Below are positions 1 through 11,424 of a DNA stretch of 64,000 bases, piece by piece; the first letter of the stretch is position 1; every line of letters begins with the position of its first letter. The notes beneath the pieces were generated by a model, which saw only the letters and a program-made list of their open reading frames with translations, searched no databases and had not been told where the DNA came from. The position numbers were made by a program, and so were the translations under genes. Origin of the DNA: Gigaspora rosea (lineage: Eukaryota > Glomeromycota > Glomeromycetes > Diversisporales > Gigasporaceae); NCBI GenBank assembly GCA_003550325.1, contig QKWP01000041.1, positions 234,124 to 298,123 of the forward strand, read 5' to 3'.

Positions 1-540
1 CGTATTGTACAATTGATATTAAAAAATAAATTACTGATGTTAATGCTCTTTGTTTTGAAACCTATTGTTATGAGCTAGATGCGAAAGTGGGCACAGTAAT
101 ATGATGATCATTAAGTTGGGGCTTTGTAATGATCAACCTCAAGAACCTTTGGATCATCATTTCGGGCTTAGAGATTGTTGGAAGAAGATTCCGCGTCTCC
201 AAAGAGAGAACCATCTGGTAAAATAATGGCTTGTGAAAGCGAGAAGAAAAAGAAGGCATTAGTCAATGAATTGTAAATCATCATTTAAGCCACTTACACC
301 CTTTTTGATGTAAAATAGTATAAAAGAGAGGAAATTTCGCCATTACAAAGGGAAGGAATCCCTTGGATAAAAAGAATAATTATAATCATTAATAAATAAA
401 CGATCATTAATAAATAAATTATAAATCACCATATGTTTAAAACATGTAAAAAGTGTAAAATAAAATATTCTTTGTCTGATATGCATATTGTACAATTGAT
501 AATAAAAACTAAATTACCGATATTGTTCTTTTCTCTGAAA
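1..540. repeat. Imperfect direct repeat upstream of the transposase pseudogene
   Basis: Positions 1-60 and about 481-540 are two diverged copies of one sequence; both contain TATTGTACAATTGAT followed by an AAATTAC box. The 420 bp between them hold no gene that I recognise. A short reverse-strand reading frame there has no family resemblance. This is probably the 5' non-coding region of the Tnp2 element. Confidence 0.45.
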
Positions 541-1961
541 TATAAATATGTTAAAACGTTTTTGTAAGCTATTTTCTCTTTTAATATTTTCTCTTTTAAT
601 ATTTTTTTTACTTCTTAATATTGTTTCTTTGTATCTATCTTAATATCGTGTCTTGCTTCTTAACATAGATATTTCATCATGACTTACAAAAAAAACAAAG
701 GAATTGTTAAAAAACCTGCTTCTACTTTACAAACAAAAAGACGTACGCGCAAAAAAGTAGCATGTTTCTGTAGTATGTGCAATGGTATAGAAAGAGATCC
801 AAGAGTTAAGGCAGACCATGAAGCACAAGAACAAGAACCTTCTACAGTAAAAGGAAAGCGTGCTATATCAAACCGTCAAGTTGGATATCGGCCAGAAGAT
901 ATTGATAACGCGAAGGATCTTCAGATATGATGAACTATATTTTTTTAATGGATCAGGTTATTGATTCAACAGATGGTGAAAAGTCAGATAGTGAATCATA
1001 TAATTTGATACCTCTACCACAGCCTGAAAATCTTCAATTCCTTGTTGCGCAGCTTCCCAAAGGCTTTCATAATACAAAAATGACATCCTTTTATTTTGGA
1101 AAAAATTTGTCAGATTCTTCTGATGATGATGAAAATGAAAATGATGACATGAAAAGTGATAAAACTGATGAAACTAATACTGAAGAAGAGAGTGAAGAAG
1201 AGAATTTAATAAGGTTCGATGCACCTGATTTAGATGATACCCCAGAGACCAATGCCAGAATTGTTAACGAAGATTTATTAGGAATTGTATTGTGGGTGCT
1301 TTGTTACCAACAAAAATATCGGCATTCTGATACAAGCATTCACACCCTGATTAAATATCTCTGGCGTTTGTTAACTCGTATTGATGAACAAAAGTATTGT
1401 GCCTTCCTACATTAATAGACGTTGCAAAAAAGATGGCTGGTATATCAGGTTATGCAACAAGATTCGCTGTATGCGAATCTTGTTGCAAATTATATAATCC
1501 AAAAGATATTTCAACAAAAAAAGCAGGACAAACACCAAAAATACTTCGCTGTACTCATGTGGAATTTCCAAACCATGTAAATATTAGCAGACAAGTATCA
1601 TGCAATACAATACTTTCGAAAAAAGTCAGGGTGCAAGATGGAATAATCAGAAACCAGTATCAATTTATCCCGTGGTAAATCTCAAGCAACAGTTCCTAAA
1701 GCTATTCCAGCAATCAGGATTTGAAGAGGCATGCAGAAGATGGGCCTATCGACCTTCAAAACCCCAATTATCAGATATATATGATGGCTGGATATGGAAA
1801 TCATTCTCTGATGATAAAGGGGAGTTATTTTTTCGTCCAAAAACAGCTGATAGCCATATAGGATTGATGCTAAACTTGGACTGGTTTCAACCATTTGAGA
1901 CGTCTCAATATAGCGTGGGGGTCATATATGCTGTCATATGTAATCTTCCACGTCAAGAAAG

Positions 1962-2047
1962 GTTTTTTTTTTATTTTTTTTTTATTTTTTTTTTATTTTT
2001 TTTACATTCGTTAATCAAATATGATATTAATTTAATATATATAAAAG
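1962..2047 (+). other. Candidate intron or poly-T expansion in the transposase pseudogene
   Basis: 86 bp interrupt the conserved reading between CNLPRQER and FKPSN. The segment starts GTTTTTTTTT and ends AAAAG. Removing it restores the reading seen in the intact copy. The donor is not a standard GTAAGT type and the 5' half is a (T9-10 A)n microsatellite, so a repeat expansion is an equal alternative. Confidence 0.45.
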
Positions 2048-3038
2048 GTTTAAACCATCCAATATAATAACATTGTCTATCATACCTGGGCCATCGGAAC
2101 CAAAGCTGTATCAGTTAAACCATTACTTGGCACCTATTATCGATCAGCTTATAGAGCTCTGGAAAGAAATAGACCTATCAGCTACGTTTGAGTCCCCATC
2201 TGGCAAGAGAATCAAATGTGCAGTAATTTGTTGCTCCAGTGACTTACCTGCAGCAAGGAAACTTTGTGGGCATATTTCGGCTAAGGCAGCATGTCATCAC
2301 TACTATAAAAGAGCTAATTACGACATTTGGAACCAGCCTCATTTTGGTGGCATTTCTAATATGGAGTCCTGGTTTGTAGAACGTGATCACAACCTTATCC
2401 GAAACGATGCAATAAATTGGAAAAATTGCAAGACAGCTGAACGAAGAAAATAGCATCTTTCCGATACTCTTGTCAGATGGTCCGAAATCTATAGACTTTC
2501 ATACTTCAATTCCGTTAGATTCCTGGTAGTGGACCCAATGCATTGCCTTTTCTTGGGAATAGCAAAATGGATCGTAACTAGATTATGGATTGAAGGTGAA
2601 AGGTTAACTTCTCAAAATTTAAAAATTATGCAGCAATTGGCAGATAAAATCAATGTGCCATCAGATATTGGTAGAATTCCTTGTAAAATCTTTACTGGTG
2701 AAGGATTTTCAAGGTTCACGGTAGACCAGTGGAAGACTTTTTCCTCGTATATGCTACCACTATTTGTTGGAATCTGTTATGTGATACTGATAGGAAAATT
2801 CTTACTTATTTTATCCGGGCTTGTAGCATATTGGTTTGTAGAATAATCGATGAAAGAGATTTAGAAAAAGCACACCAATATCTGATAGCCATGATAAAAA
2901 TTATCGAAGAAATCTATAGTCGCGAGAAGATTTCGCCTAACCTTCACCTATGCCTTCACATATCTGAATATGCATTAGATTATGGTCCTTTACATTCGTT
3001 TTGGTGTTTCAGTTTTGAACGGATGAATGGATTACTAG

Positions 3039-3136
3039 GTAAATATAATTAAAATATTAATAATTTGTTTAAAACAAAAGTCAATAATAGGCGGTTGATA
3101 TCTCTATCTTCTAAACAATATTAATTAAATTTTTAG
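3039..3136 (+). other. GT-AG intron in the transposase pseudogene
   Basis: This 98-bp segment begins GTAAATA and ends TTTTTAG, inside the Gly codon after FERMNGLL. Splicing it joins MNGLLG to SYKNSNRKIELELM, which matches the uninterrupted reading MNGLLGSYPTSNRSIEPELM in the intact copy. The intact paralogue has no intron here. Confidence 0.8.
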
Positions 3137-3987
3137 GAAGCTACAAAAATAGTAATAGGAAAATTGAGCTGGAACTTATGAATATCATTCAATGAAACAG
3201 ACAAATTGACAGATTAATTAATAATAGTAATAGTGCTAATTTATCCAAAGATTTGTCTATTTTGACTCCAAAAAAATCTTCCGGCAGTTTTGGAGATTAT
3301 GAAATGTCTAACGAAGATATAATAAATTTTCTCTCTATGTCAAAATCGGTAGAGGAAGGAATCGGCACCAGTACTGGGGCCGATTCATTTCCTGGAATCT
3401 TTCTTATACCAAAGAAAATGAATGCATACATCTCACGAGACTTTATGGAGTTACTCGTCAAATATTATAATAATGCTTATGACACCAATATATTCGTTCT
3501 GCCTGAAGATTTGGATTTAGATGGGTCCATAGGCATATCGTCTATAATAAATCAATATGGAAGAATTCAAATAAGTGATGAAGTTTTCGGTTCTACATTT
3601 TCTAAAAGATATGAAAGTTCATCAAGAATTCTTGCAAAATTTGCTTATAAAGATGGAGTAAATACGGATCCGGGCAAGGTTCAGTTCTTTTTTGAACATT
3701 ACCTTGATTATCCAGAAGAATCAACAAAGCACAGCCTCGCCTATGTTCGTTGGTATAAAAAAATAAAAAATGAGAATTTAAGGTGTCATCTTAGCATCGG
3801 CAAAAAGGACGATAAGCTTTGTAACATGGAATTATGGCATAATGATTTTTATGATATAGATCGTGATTGCATAATTCCGGTACATAACATACTGGGAAGA
3901 TTTGTAGCAGGAACATTTACCGTTGGTTCAAGAAAGCATCAGGATTATATGTCAGTGATCCCATTAAATAGAAAGTACAATATATAA

Positions 3988-4940
3988 TGCATATTGCATT
4001 GTATTACATGATAATCTATTATTATCTATATGTTAATCTACTGTATTACTACTGTATTACTACTGTATTTTTAATTTATTATAAATTATATAAATATACT
4101 GTACATTATATATATGGAAAAATCGGCTATCTGATATTTATATTATAACGAATAATTGCGTCACATATTTTTCTTTAATATTTGTTCAGTTCATTATGTT
4201 GTCACTATATTAACATGTATAGACATATATATGCTCGATATTTTGGTGCTTGTATAAACTTGATAAAATGAGTTGCTTGCCGGAAAGCATATATGAGTCA
4301 TACTTAATAATATAGATAGACATTACAATCTTAGCGTAAAACATTATGAAAAATGATAAGTATATTATATGAAATCATCCTTAAATAAAGACTACATACA
4401 TATACATTCTCTTATATAATAATTGCTTAAAGCCGTAAAATACTAGTTCTTTATTTGTATGTTATTAACTGAAGAATCTTTAACTGAGAGGATCATCTGA
4501 ATATCTGATGATAAAAATTTCTATTTACGCTCATGATCTTAACGTTTCGAGTTTAATTTATTATATCGATATCGATGTATACAGATATCTGATAGCTGAT
4601 ATTTTTAGAAAAATAGCAGAAACCTCACAGATCTATCACTGATATTATAACGCACTTTCATTCAACATAAGCTAGCCGATGTTAGCCGATATTGGTCGAT
4701 ATCTGATTAAAATTTTCCCAATATAATAACCAAAATATCATCTAAGTTTCTTCAAAATATTGGCCTTTCCGATATTTATCTAAAATTTTCTCATAAAAAA
4801 TCAAAATATCGGACAGATTTTGGCAACATATAAACCAGTTGTTTTAGTTAACGATATTTTGTTAAACTATCGTTATGTAATATAGAAATATCAGATAGCA
4901 GATAGTTTGTCTGATATTTTCATATTCGACCTGTATTATT
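3988..4940. repeat. CCGATAT-rich subterminal region of the decayed Tnp2 element
   Basis: This is non-coding DNA downstream of the pseudogene. It contains repeated short motifs such as GCCGAT, CGATAT and TATCGG in both orientations, densest at 4,560-4,910. The same motif class fills the flanks of the intact copy. In plant CACTA elements, subterminal repeats bind an element-encoded protein; a similar role here is inference. Confidence 0.5.
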
Positions 4941-4965
4941 AAAGAGATAAAGACAAGATTGATGC

Positions 4966-6530
4966 TTACAATAAATTAAATGTCAAAGATTTTTTAGAGA
5001 TTTTTTTAAAGGGTATAAATTTTAATGCTGCTTTGTTGATTATTTTTTCGATTTGTTGCCAGGTTGAGTTTAAATTATTGATAATTTGAATTTTGCTTAT
5101 ATTAGGGATGTTTTTTTTAAGTCTAGAATCAATAAAGTCTTGGTAATTAAGAATGTAAGTTTGTAAGGCATGTTTCCATAAAAAAACCTTCCTAGAAAGC
5201 TGTTTGTATTGGTTTTGTGGAATAGAAAGAATGACTTTAAGTGAAACTATATTGTAATCAGAGTTAGTAGAAACTGTGTCAAAAATATCAGTATAGTCTA
5301 TAAGAGAAATAGATAATTGTCCATATTTGGTCAATTCTGCTATATGAATTTTTGTGGGAACAAGTAAATTTAGTTGAGTTTGGATAAAAAAGTCGGTATA
5401 TATCATGAAAGTGTGGTTTTAGAGTTTTGATAAGTTGAGATTCAGGGAGAGAGGTTTTTTTTGGAGGATGTTGGTCAAGTTTAGGATTTGGTATTGAATT
5501 AAAATTACCCATAAGTATGATTTTGTGTTTTGAGGTTTGAATTAAAGTGTTGATTTGCTTAAGAACATCTTTTCTTTGTTGTGTTTTTTCTTTAGTAGGA
5601 TAGTAGATTTGAATAACTTGAAGAAAAATTGATGGAAAAAAGAATTCTATACTTAGAATAAAACCTTTGTATTCAAATACTTTACCAATGTACTTGGATA
5701 TTTGGTTGTGAATAAATAAACCAACTCTAGCTTGTTTATTGTTAACAGAAGGACTCCAAAAGTTTTGGTAGTTAGCTAGGTTCTTAGAGAGTTGTAAGAA
5801 TTTAGATTCTTTTAATAATAAGTGAGTTTCAGAAAGACCAAATATATCTATTTGGTTTTCTATAATGTGATCATAAATAAAATTTTGTTTAATATATGAT
5901 GATAAACTATTAATATTAAGGGAATTAATTTGTGTTTTTTGAGGGTAGTCTGTAGGTAATTGTCTAGAGTTAGATAATTTTAGTTCAACATCAGAATAAT
6001 GTAATAAATATTCAAAAGGTGGAAATATAATGTAATCTGGTATAAAATTTTCATATGGAAGGTATATGTGTGCTTCTGTGAAAATATGGTCAAATCAGAA
6101 ATGTGGTTTGATAAAAATTTTTATATATTGGTTTGAATAAAACATAGGATAATTTTCTTGTATGTAATGCAAGAAAGAACCCACAGTTTGTGGAAAAGAG
6201 AGTGTTCATAATCTATGATAGTAAAGAAATTTGTTATAACATGCTTTTGGATTGTATATTTCAAGAAGGTTAGGATTGGGATTGAAGAAGTTTCTTTCAC
6301 TTATAGAGTTTGTTGGCAGTTTAATTTCTTCATCACTGAAGTCTTTTTCAAGTAAGGATTCATCATAAATTTCTGATATTGGGTAGTTGTTAGAACTGGA
6401 AGTATTTAGTGATAGAGAAGTATTAGAAAAGAGTTGTACTTCAGAGGGAGATGAAGATATGGCATCTGAAGTACTGTAATTGTCTTCTGTAAGAGTGCTC
6501 GCCGTATACTCAGTTCTCACAGTTGAGCAA
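4966..6530 (-). pseudogene. LINE ORF2 fragment, N-terminal region and APE-type endonuclease
   Basis: The minus-strand reading from about 6,520 gives a Ser/Thr/Asn-rich N-terminus (SNNYPISEIYDE, YNKFLYYHRL) matching 14,090-14,380. It is followed by an exonuclease/endonuclease/phosphatase domain, with GNFNSIPNPKLDQ near 5,510 and SRIDQIW near 5,340. The equivalent motifs in the copy at 14,739 are GDFNSVPNPRIDR and SRIDQIW. The catalytic GDFN Asp has become Asn, and several frameshifts and stops are present. Coding is lost before the reverse transcriptase. Confidence 0.75.
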
Positions 6531-6684
6531 AAAGCTTAAGTCTGCTCTGTACATTGAGTCTGACTATCATTAATTAGTTCTTCCACATAAGTATGAATAT
6601 TAAATTTACTATTATTTTGTATATCAAAGAGAGGTGCATTGGTTTATTATATGTGATTGTATAATTAAAGGATGCCATAATAGG

Positions 6685-6962
6685 GTCGTCTAAAGCCAGG
6701 TGCGTTCACGTGATATAAAGCCAATCAAATGTAAATTTGATCTTTACGGATCAGCCGACGAGACAAAAACAAAGAAAAAAAGTGAAAAACGCTAAAAATA
6801 CAAAAAACAAGTATCTAAACCTGTATAGGAGCATTAATAAAAAATGCCAGGAAGACAATTTTACTTATAAGTCAAGCCCTAACCCTAACCCCCTAACTAA
6901 CCCTTACCCTAATTTTAATTAAATAATCAAAAACATATAAACGCACCTGGCTTTAGCATTTC
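6685..6962. mobile_element. 278-bp MITE with telomere-like repeats and 10-bp TSD
   Basis: The 10-bp direct repeat CCATAATAGG flanks the element at 6675-6684 and 6963-6972. Near each end lies the 17-bp inverted repeat CTAAAGCCAGGTGCGTT (6690-6706 and its complement 6940-6956). The interior contains CCCTAACCCTAACCCC followed by CCCTAA-like variants (6877-6912). A 9-10-bp TSD suggests a Mutator-type element, but no transposase is present. Confidence 0.8.
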
Positions 6963-6989
6963 CCATAATAGGTTTTAAATCAAGATCTT

Positions 6990-8382
6990 CAATAAATTTA
7001 GAATAGTCAATTATTTGGTATTTGTCATGTAGGTAGAGATGTAAGTGTGCAAGATTAATTGCAACTTTGTTTCTATTAAAAGTTGAATAAGGTGGAATGG
7101 AATAATGTGAGCGAAAGATCTTAGCATAATTTAGTTTTGTAAAAAGAGTAGTAGTAAAGTTTTTAAGTAGTTTTTAAGTATATTATGGTATACTTGAAAG
7201 GGATAAGATATAGTTTGGTTTAGAGAAAGATTATGACTATCAATAAATTCAACAAGAAATTTTGGTTTGTCATTAGCCATTTTGTTAAGTAAGTAGTTAA
7301 ATGAATATTTTTATAGTTCTTTGTTGGAATTGTGTTTAGTTTGGCCTTGTGATTTATTTGATTTAATAGATTGACCTGGTGTAAAATCTTTAAGATAAGG
7401 CTTAATAAAAAAGAAGAGTTTTGGGCAAGTTTGGTAGAAAGTTTATCATATTGTTCCATTTCAGGGGTAATTGGAAAGTTATTAGACCAATCAAATAAAT
7501 TTAAAGGACTTTTGTGGGTGTTAGATTTAGATTCCGAACTTTTTGGTTGTTGTTTTTTAAGGTGCTATTGTTGTTTTGACTATTGCTGTTGCTGTTGTTG
7601 TAGTTTTTAATTTTAATTTGTTTGTTTCTTTGTACAAGTTTTTTAAGAAAGTTGAGCTTTTGTTCTTTTGTAAGCATAAAACAATAATAAAAATAGCAAA
7701 AAGAAAGTTGTTCTGAGTTTAGTTTTTTTGAATATGAGCTAATTTAAAATCTTGAGTAAGTTTAGCACATTCATGATATAATAAATGTCCTTTGAAGATA
7801 CAACATTTGGTGTAGTCTGGTGCATGTTGTTCATTTGAAAAAATTTTAACACAAGAAATATCCTTAGCATTGTATAAAAAACAAGTGTAAAAATGTTGGG
7901 AGTGAGGAGTAATGGCTGTAGGAGTTGGATCTTTATAATAGGTTGGAAATAGTATTCTGGCCTGTGCATCTCTAAGATCAAGATTTTGAATTGTAAGTTG
8001 TTTTATAGGTGATTTGGGAACAGTATCTTTAATTTTAGAAATTTTTTTTCAATATTGATAGTTGGAGAAGTATCCATAGAAATAGGTCCTTGGAAAGTGT
8101 TTTGGTAGTAAGTTCAGTAGGAATACGGTAATATTGGGAAATAAAACCAACATGGTATTTTTTACAAATACAAGTGCTAATTGTTGGTTGTGTTGGTACT
8201 AAAAAGTAATGATAGGTATTTTTAATTTTTGTTTCACAATTAGGAGGACTAAAAGCTGATGGCTTTACTTTAAGTATTGCAGCATCTGTTTCTTTAATAA
8301 ATACTCCAAATCGATCTTTGTATTTAGAATAAAAGTAGTCAATATTATAGGAATCAGGTTCTTCACTAGTAAGTGTAGACAT
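6990..8382 (-). pseudogene. LINE ORF1 fragment (family 1)
   Basis: The start codon at 8,382 opens a reading containing DYFYSKYKDRFGVFIKE, which aligns with DAFYIQYPSRFGIFVYKD at 40,387 in the forward copy. A Cys-containing stretch (STCICKKYH versus QTCFCSKFH) is conserved between the two. Downstream the frame is broken repeatedly, with pieces at 7,739-7,981 and 7,220-7,459. It is presumably the RNA-binding ORF1 protein of the LINE; no domain was recognised with certainty. Confidence 0.65.
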
Positions 8383-8383
8383 G

Positions 8384-9190
8384 TTGAAAGTATCAAATTG
8401 TATAGTAAGCTTTGTAAGTATAGAACCAAGTAGTATATATATAGGATTAAAAAAGAGGGTTTAGACTTAATAAATATAATAATATAATAGAAATCAAAGA
8501 GGGCTTCACAATGAGGTATAATTTGTTTTGTGTAACATAGTACCAACAAGTCAGTTTAGGTTACACAGATTACGTGATATATAGGTAACGTGCTACACAG
8601 GTCACATGTTACACAGATCACGTGTTATACAAATTAGGCTAAATTCTAAGTTAAGTAACTTTAGCAAAAAAGGCAAATATTTGTTTTGTGTATAATTAAT
8701 TAATGATTTGTACAATTAATAAGGAACCAATAATTCTGGGTTATTGAAAAATGTGGGTAACTTAGTTTTATGTTACACAAAAAACGCCTATAGAGTTTTT
8801 TGTAGTAGAAAAAAGGAAAAAAAAATAGTAAAAAATTAAAGGAAAAATTAAAGGTATTTTAAATGTATCTCAGTCAGTTTTAGAGCTACAAGCATAAAAT
8901 GCAGCTTGTTATAACGAAAAAGATGAGCTCTTTAACTTTTTTAGTTTGTAAAATAGATTTAGAATACTGTTTTTAATGTATTTTGTAAAAAATACAAATT
9001 TAGGCCCGCGAGCCTTTGGTTGGTGAGTTTAAAAGCCTTTACAGTAATAATTTGATATTATATGTATTTTTAAAAGAAGAGAAAGTTTATTTAGATATAG
9101 AAATCAAGTTAACTTAGTAATATTTTAAGTTAGAGCAGTTTTTTAAAAAAAATTAGTTAGAAAAAATTGTGTACAATTAATAGATGGGAA
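8384..9190 (-). promoter_or_regulatory. LINE 5' UTR with E-box-like tandem repeats
   Basis: This is non-coding DNA upstream of the ORF1 start, shared with the forward LINE's 5' UTR. At 8,555-8,635 about five imperfect units of roughly 17-20 bp contain CACGTG or close variants (ACGTGATAT, ACGTGCTAC, ACATGTTAC, CACGTGTTAT). The homologous array is at 40,155-40,240. It is probably the internal promoter region of the LINE; binding of a factor is inferred. Confidence 0.5.
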
Positions 9191-9686
9191 GAGTTTTAAG
9201 TATCTAACACAGCTACTATTGATTATGAGCATCACACTATTTATGTTATAAACTACGATCAAATTTGCATTATATAGCTTACATCATCCATCTGTTATAT
9301 TGAATGGTTTACGTCATACATATTTTACTACTAATGCTAACACAAACGCTAATATTACTTAAAAAACAATTTTTTTACTAACACTAATAAAGTTCTATTG
9401 TAGTGGATGTGAATAATGATGATGAATATTTAATACAATTAAAGAATTAATGAACTGGGCGCCATATAAAATCTCTCGAATACTTTCATAATTGTTACCT
9501 TCTTGAACCATATTAGAATTTGCTAAAAATTGTTTGTAATGGTAATTTTGTTGATCGTGGATAAGTATTAACATCAGTATTTAGTAAAAAAGATTGTTCT
9601 AAAAAAATATTTTGTTATTGCAAATTAATAAAATTCTCAAATAGAATTAGTAATATAATAATATATTGACTATAAAATAGTAATTA
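9191..9686. other. No recognisable feature
   Basis: This is AT-rich sequence between the LINE 5' end and the next MITE. No gene, RNA gene or clear repeat was seen. Confidence 0.5.
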
Positions 9687-10012
9687 GGGCTGTGTCATTA
9701 ATCACCTGATTATTTTTTATTAGAGGTCTACCCTCTCCCTCTTCCTTAATATATATATAGTCAGGTTCTTATATATAATTTTAGGACCCTGAAGAACTCT
9801 GATACAACTCAGATCTAAGTTTGTATAATTTTAGCAATATTTAGCCAAATAGATGTATAAAATAGAGTAAAATTTGAAAATTTACTATATAAAAATGCAA
9901 TGTTTAATGAATTTCTATGCAAAATTCCTTTTTTAGAATCATCTGAGTTGTATCTAAGTTCTTCGGGGTCCTCCCTCCTCCCTAAAAAATCACCTGATTT
10001 TTGTTACACCTC
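9687..10012. mobile_element. Harbinger-like MITE, TTA TSD, carrying a nested MITE
   Basis: TTA flanks both ends (9684-9686 and 10013-10015). The left end reads GGGCTGTGTCATTAATCACC and the complement of the right end reads GAGGTGTAACAAAAATCAGG, an imperfect inverted repeat. A 3-bp TTA/TAA duplication and G-rich ends fit PIF/Harbinger. The right arm (AAAAAATCACCTGATTT) resembles the MITE at 40,843-41,391. The inverted repeat is weak, so the call is tentative. Confidence 0.45.
9783..9972. mobile_element. 190-bp AGGACCC-type MITE
   Basis: It has inverted ends of about 30 bp. The left end begins AGGACCCTGAAGAACTCTGA and the complement of the right end begins AGGACCCCGAAGAACTTAGA; both continue into TACAACTCAGAT. 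The interior is AT-rich and non-coding. No flanking duplication was found. The terminal AGGACC is shared with the elements at 38,464 and 43,814. Confidence 0.65.
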
Positions 10013-10049
10013 TTACCTTTCAATAAATCGGACGCTACTTTAAAACCTT

Positions 10050-10185
10050 GAATTGTTTGATCATTTTGGATAATTTAATTATCTTGGCTGATCTGATTGT
10101 TTTGCTAATGTTATTGTTTTGGGTAACTTGATTGTTTTGAATAGTTTGATTGTTTTGCATAATATGATTGTCTAACCAATTTGAT
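10050..10185. repeat. Minisatellite, TTTGATTGTTTTG-type units
   Basis: About five to six degenerate units of roughly 22-24 bp with the core TTGATTGTTTTGNATAA run through this stretch, next to the recombinase pseudogene. Confidence 0.55.
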
Positions 10186-10244
10186 AAATTAAATTAATAT
10201 AAAGCGATAAAAAATAAAAACCTTAATAATACTTACTGTATAAT

Positions 10245-11175
10245 AAATGTTTATTATCTGGTGAAATTGCATTATAAAGATCTAAGATATTTTTCATTTG
10301 TAAGTTATCTTTTGGTTGCTCATATGATATCATTCTACAGACTGTTTTATACCTTGAATTCGGCATAACTTCATAATCAGATTTACCCATTTCTTTTAAA
10401 CTTTGAATTAAAGTCTTTTAACCAGATTGATTCATTATCTTTCTGTTTAACAACTCAATACCAATTTCTTATGTAATCATACGCATAAAGTTCTTAAGCT
10501 GGTTTTCTCCCATATGTGCATTTTTATACCAGTTTTCTGTTTGTTTAGGATCTATAATAAATAAATTATAATAATGAGTAATAATATAAAATACTAATAT
10601 GTTTATATCAATATACATACCTTTAAGATCTTATGTGGCTGTAAATAAAAATTCTCTGCAGCTATTGGAGGTCGTTTAAATAAATAAAATTTATATAATT
10701 GAATAATTTCTTCATTCGAAAGTAACCATATTTTTTTACAATTTGAAAATAAGTTTATTTCACGTTGATTCATTATACTTTTATAAATTAAAATTTCATA
10801 ATTTCCATCTTGTTGTTTAAATAAAACTTGATGCCTTTAATAAATAATGTTCTCCACCTTGTAACCCAAGAAATATTGCATTGCTAAAGAATACACATTT
10901 TAATAATCCCCACAGATGTCCAACAGATGTAGAACGATGATCAAGAATTTGGTTAATTTCCTCTAAATTCAATCCAACTGATCCTTTAGTTTTACTTAAC
11001 CTCTTTTCAGCAAGATACCGAACTTTTCCTTCAAGAAGTTTGTGCAACTGTAAAAATTTGTAATGATCAAAGAGGTCAACTGGTTTTATATTGGATTTTT
11101 CATTAAAGTAATATGTAAATGCATTGAAATTGATGCAACCGTATAATCTAATTCATTCTTTTTTTTTGCTTAAGT
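10245..11175 (-). pseudogene. Crypton-type tyrosine recombinase pseudogene (DUF3504-like)
   Basis: The minus-strand reading gives FLQLHKLLEGKVRYLAEKRL, then EEINQILDHRSTSVGHLWGL and FFSNAIFLGLQGGEHYLLKA (11,090-10,820). These are typical of the fungal DUF3504/Crypton recombinases that carry ...ALRGGEEH.... Then follow MNQREINLFSNCKK, LYKFYLFKRPP, YLQPHKILK, a GT-AG intron (10,552-10,620), WYKNAHMGENQLK, and a C-terminal motif IMNQSG-stop-KT...VCRMISYEQPKDN. The ISYEQP Tyr (complement of 10,322-10,324) would be the nucleophile. The stop (TAA, complement of 10,418-10,420) sits where the family has Arg in SGRKT. A second stop lies nearby (RMIT-stop-E), so the gene is dead. Confidence 0.72.
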
Positions 11176-11424
11176 AAAGTAAAAAACAAGAACTTGTTCT
11201 AATTCAGTAAGCAATAGTATTTCATGAAGCTGAAATTGATATCTACTTTTCTTTCATATCATTCAAATTGTAAAATCTAGTTATTATTTAATATAATTTT
11301 GTTTTTAACCAATGTTCCTACTATTACTGCCAATTTTTATATTAATTTTATTACTAGAATAAAGAACAATTGGATCAGAAGTAGTTAGAGGGCATCTATA
11401 AATAATGTTATGTACCCCACATAG

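Larger units (their letters stand above)
679..3987 (+). pseudogene. Tnp2-family transposase pseudogene
   Basis: This gene is collinear over its whole length with the intact transposase at 24,547-27,861. In order it keeps an N-terminal Cys motif (CFCSMC), an acidic D/E/N-rich stretch, a second Cys region (CESCCKLY), the DWFQPF motif near 1,880, IIPGPSEP near 2,080, VDPMHCLFLG near 2,530, FERMNGLLG near 3,020, and a matching C-terminus ending in KYNI. The reading frame is broken near 925, 1,400, 1,640 and 2,735, with an in-frame TAG at 2,451-2,453 and further damage near 3,190-3,250. A GT-AG intron remains at 3039-3136 and another is possible at 1962-2047. It cannot make a full protein. The family assignment to Tnp2 (PF02992-like, CMC superfamily) comes from motif recognition. 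Confidence 0.88.
1..4940 (+). mobile_element. Degenerate Tnp2-type (CACTA/Plavaka-like) DNA transposon, left end outside window
   Basis: This is an old copy of the element family whose intact member lies at about 18.6-28.5 kb. It contains a broken transposase gene (679-3987) followed by about 950 bp of non-coding sequence rich in CCGATAT/ATATCGG motifs, as in the flank of the intact copy. The right edge is placed at about 4,940 because reverse-strand LINE endonuclease coding sequence begins just beyond it. The element therefore probably inserted into that LINE, whose remainder would lie left of the window. The terminal inverted repeat and TSD could not be resolved. Confidence 0.7.
4941..9190 (-). 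mobile_element. Reverse-strand family 1 LINE (5' UTR, ORF1, start of ORF2)
   Basis: Read on the minus strand from about 9,190 this matches the LINE at 37,797-62,602. It has a 5' UTR with a tandem CACGTG-containing motif, an ORF1 start at 8,382, and an ORF2 start with endonuclease motifs, ending abruptly at about 4,941. The reverse transcriptase is missing because the element adjoins the Tnp2 transposon, which probably split it. A 278-bp MITE (6685-6962) interrupts it. The exact 5' end and TSD were not found. Confidence 0.8.

Noticed and set aside
6870..6925. Chromosome end or telomere
   Set aside because: Only a few CCCTAA-type units, enclosed in a MITE with matching TSD.
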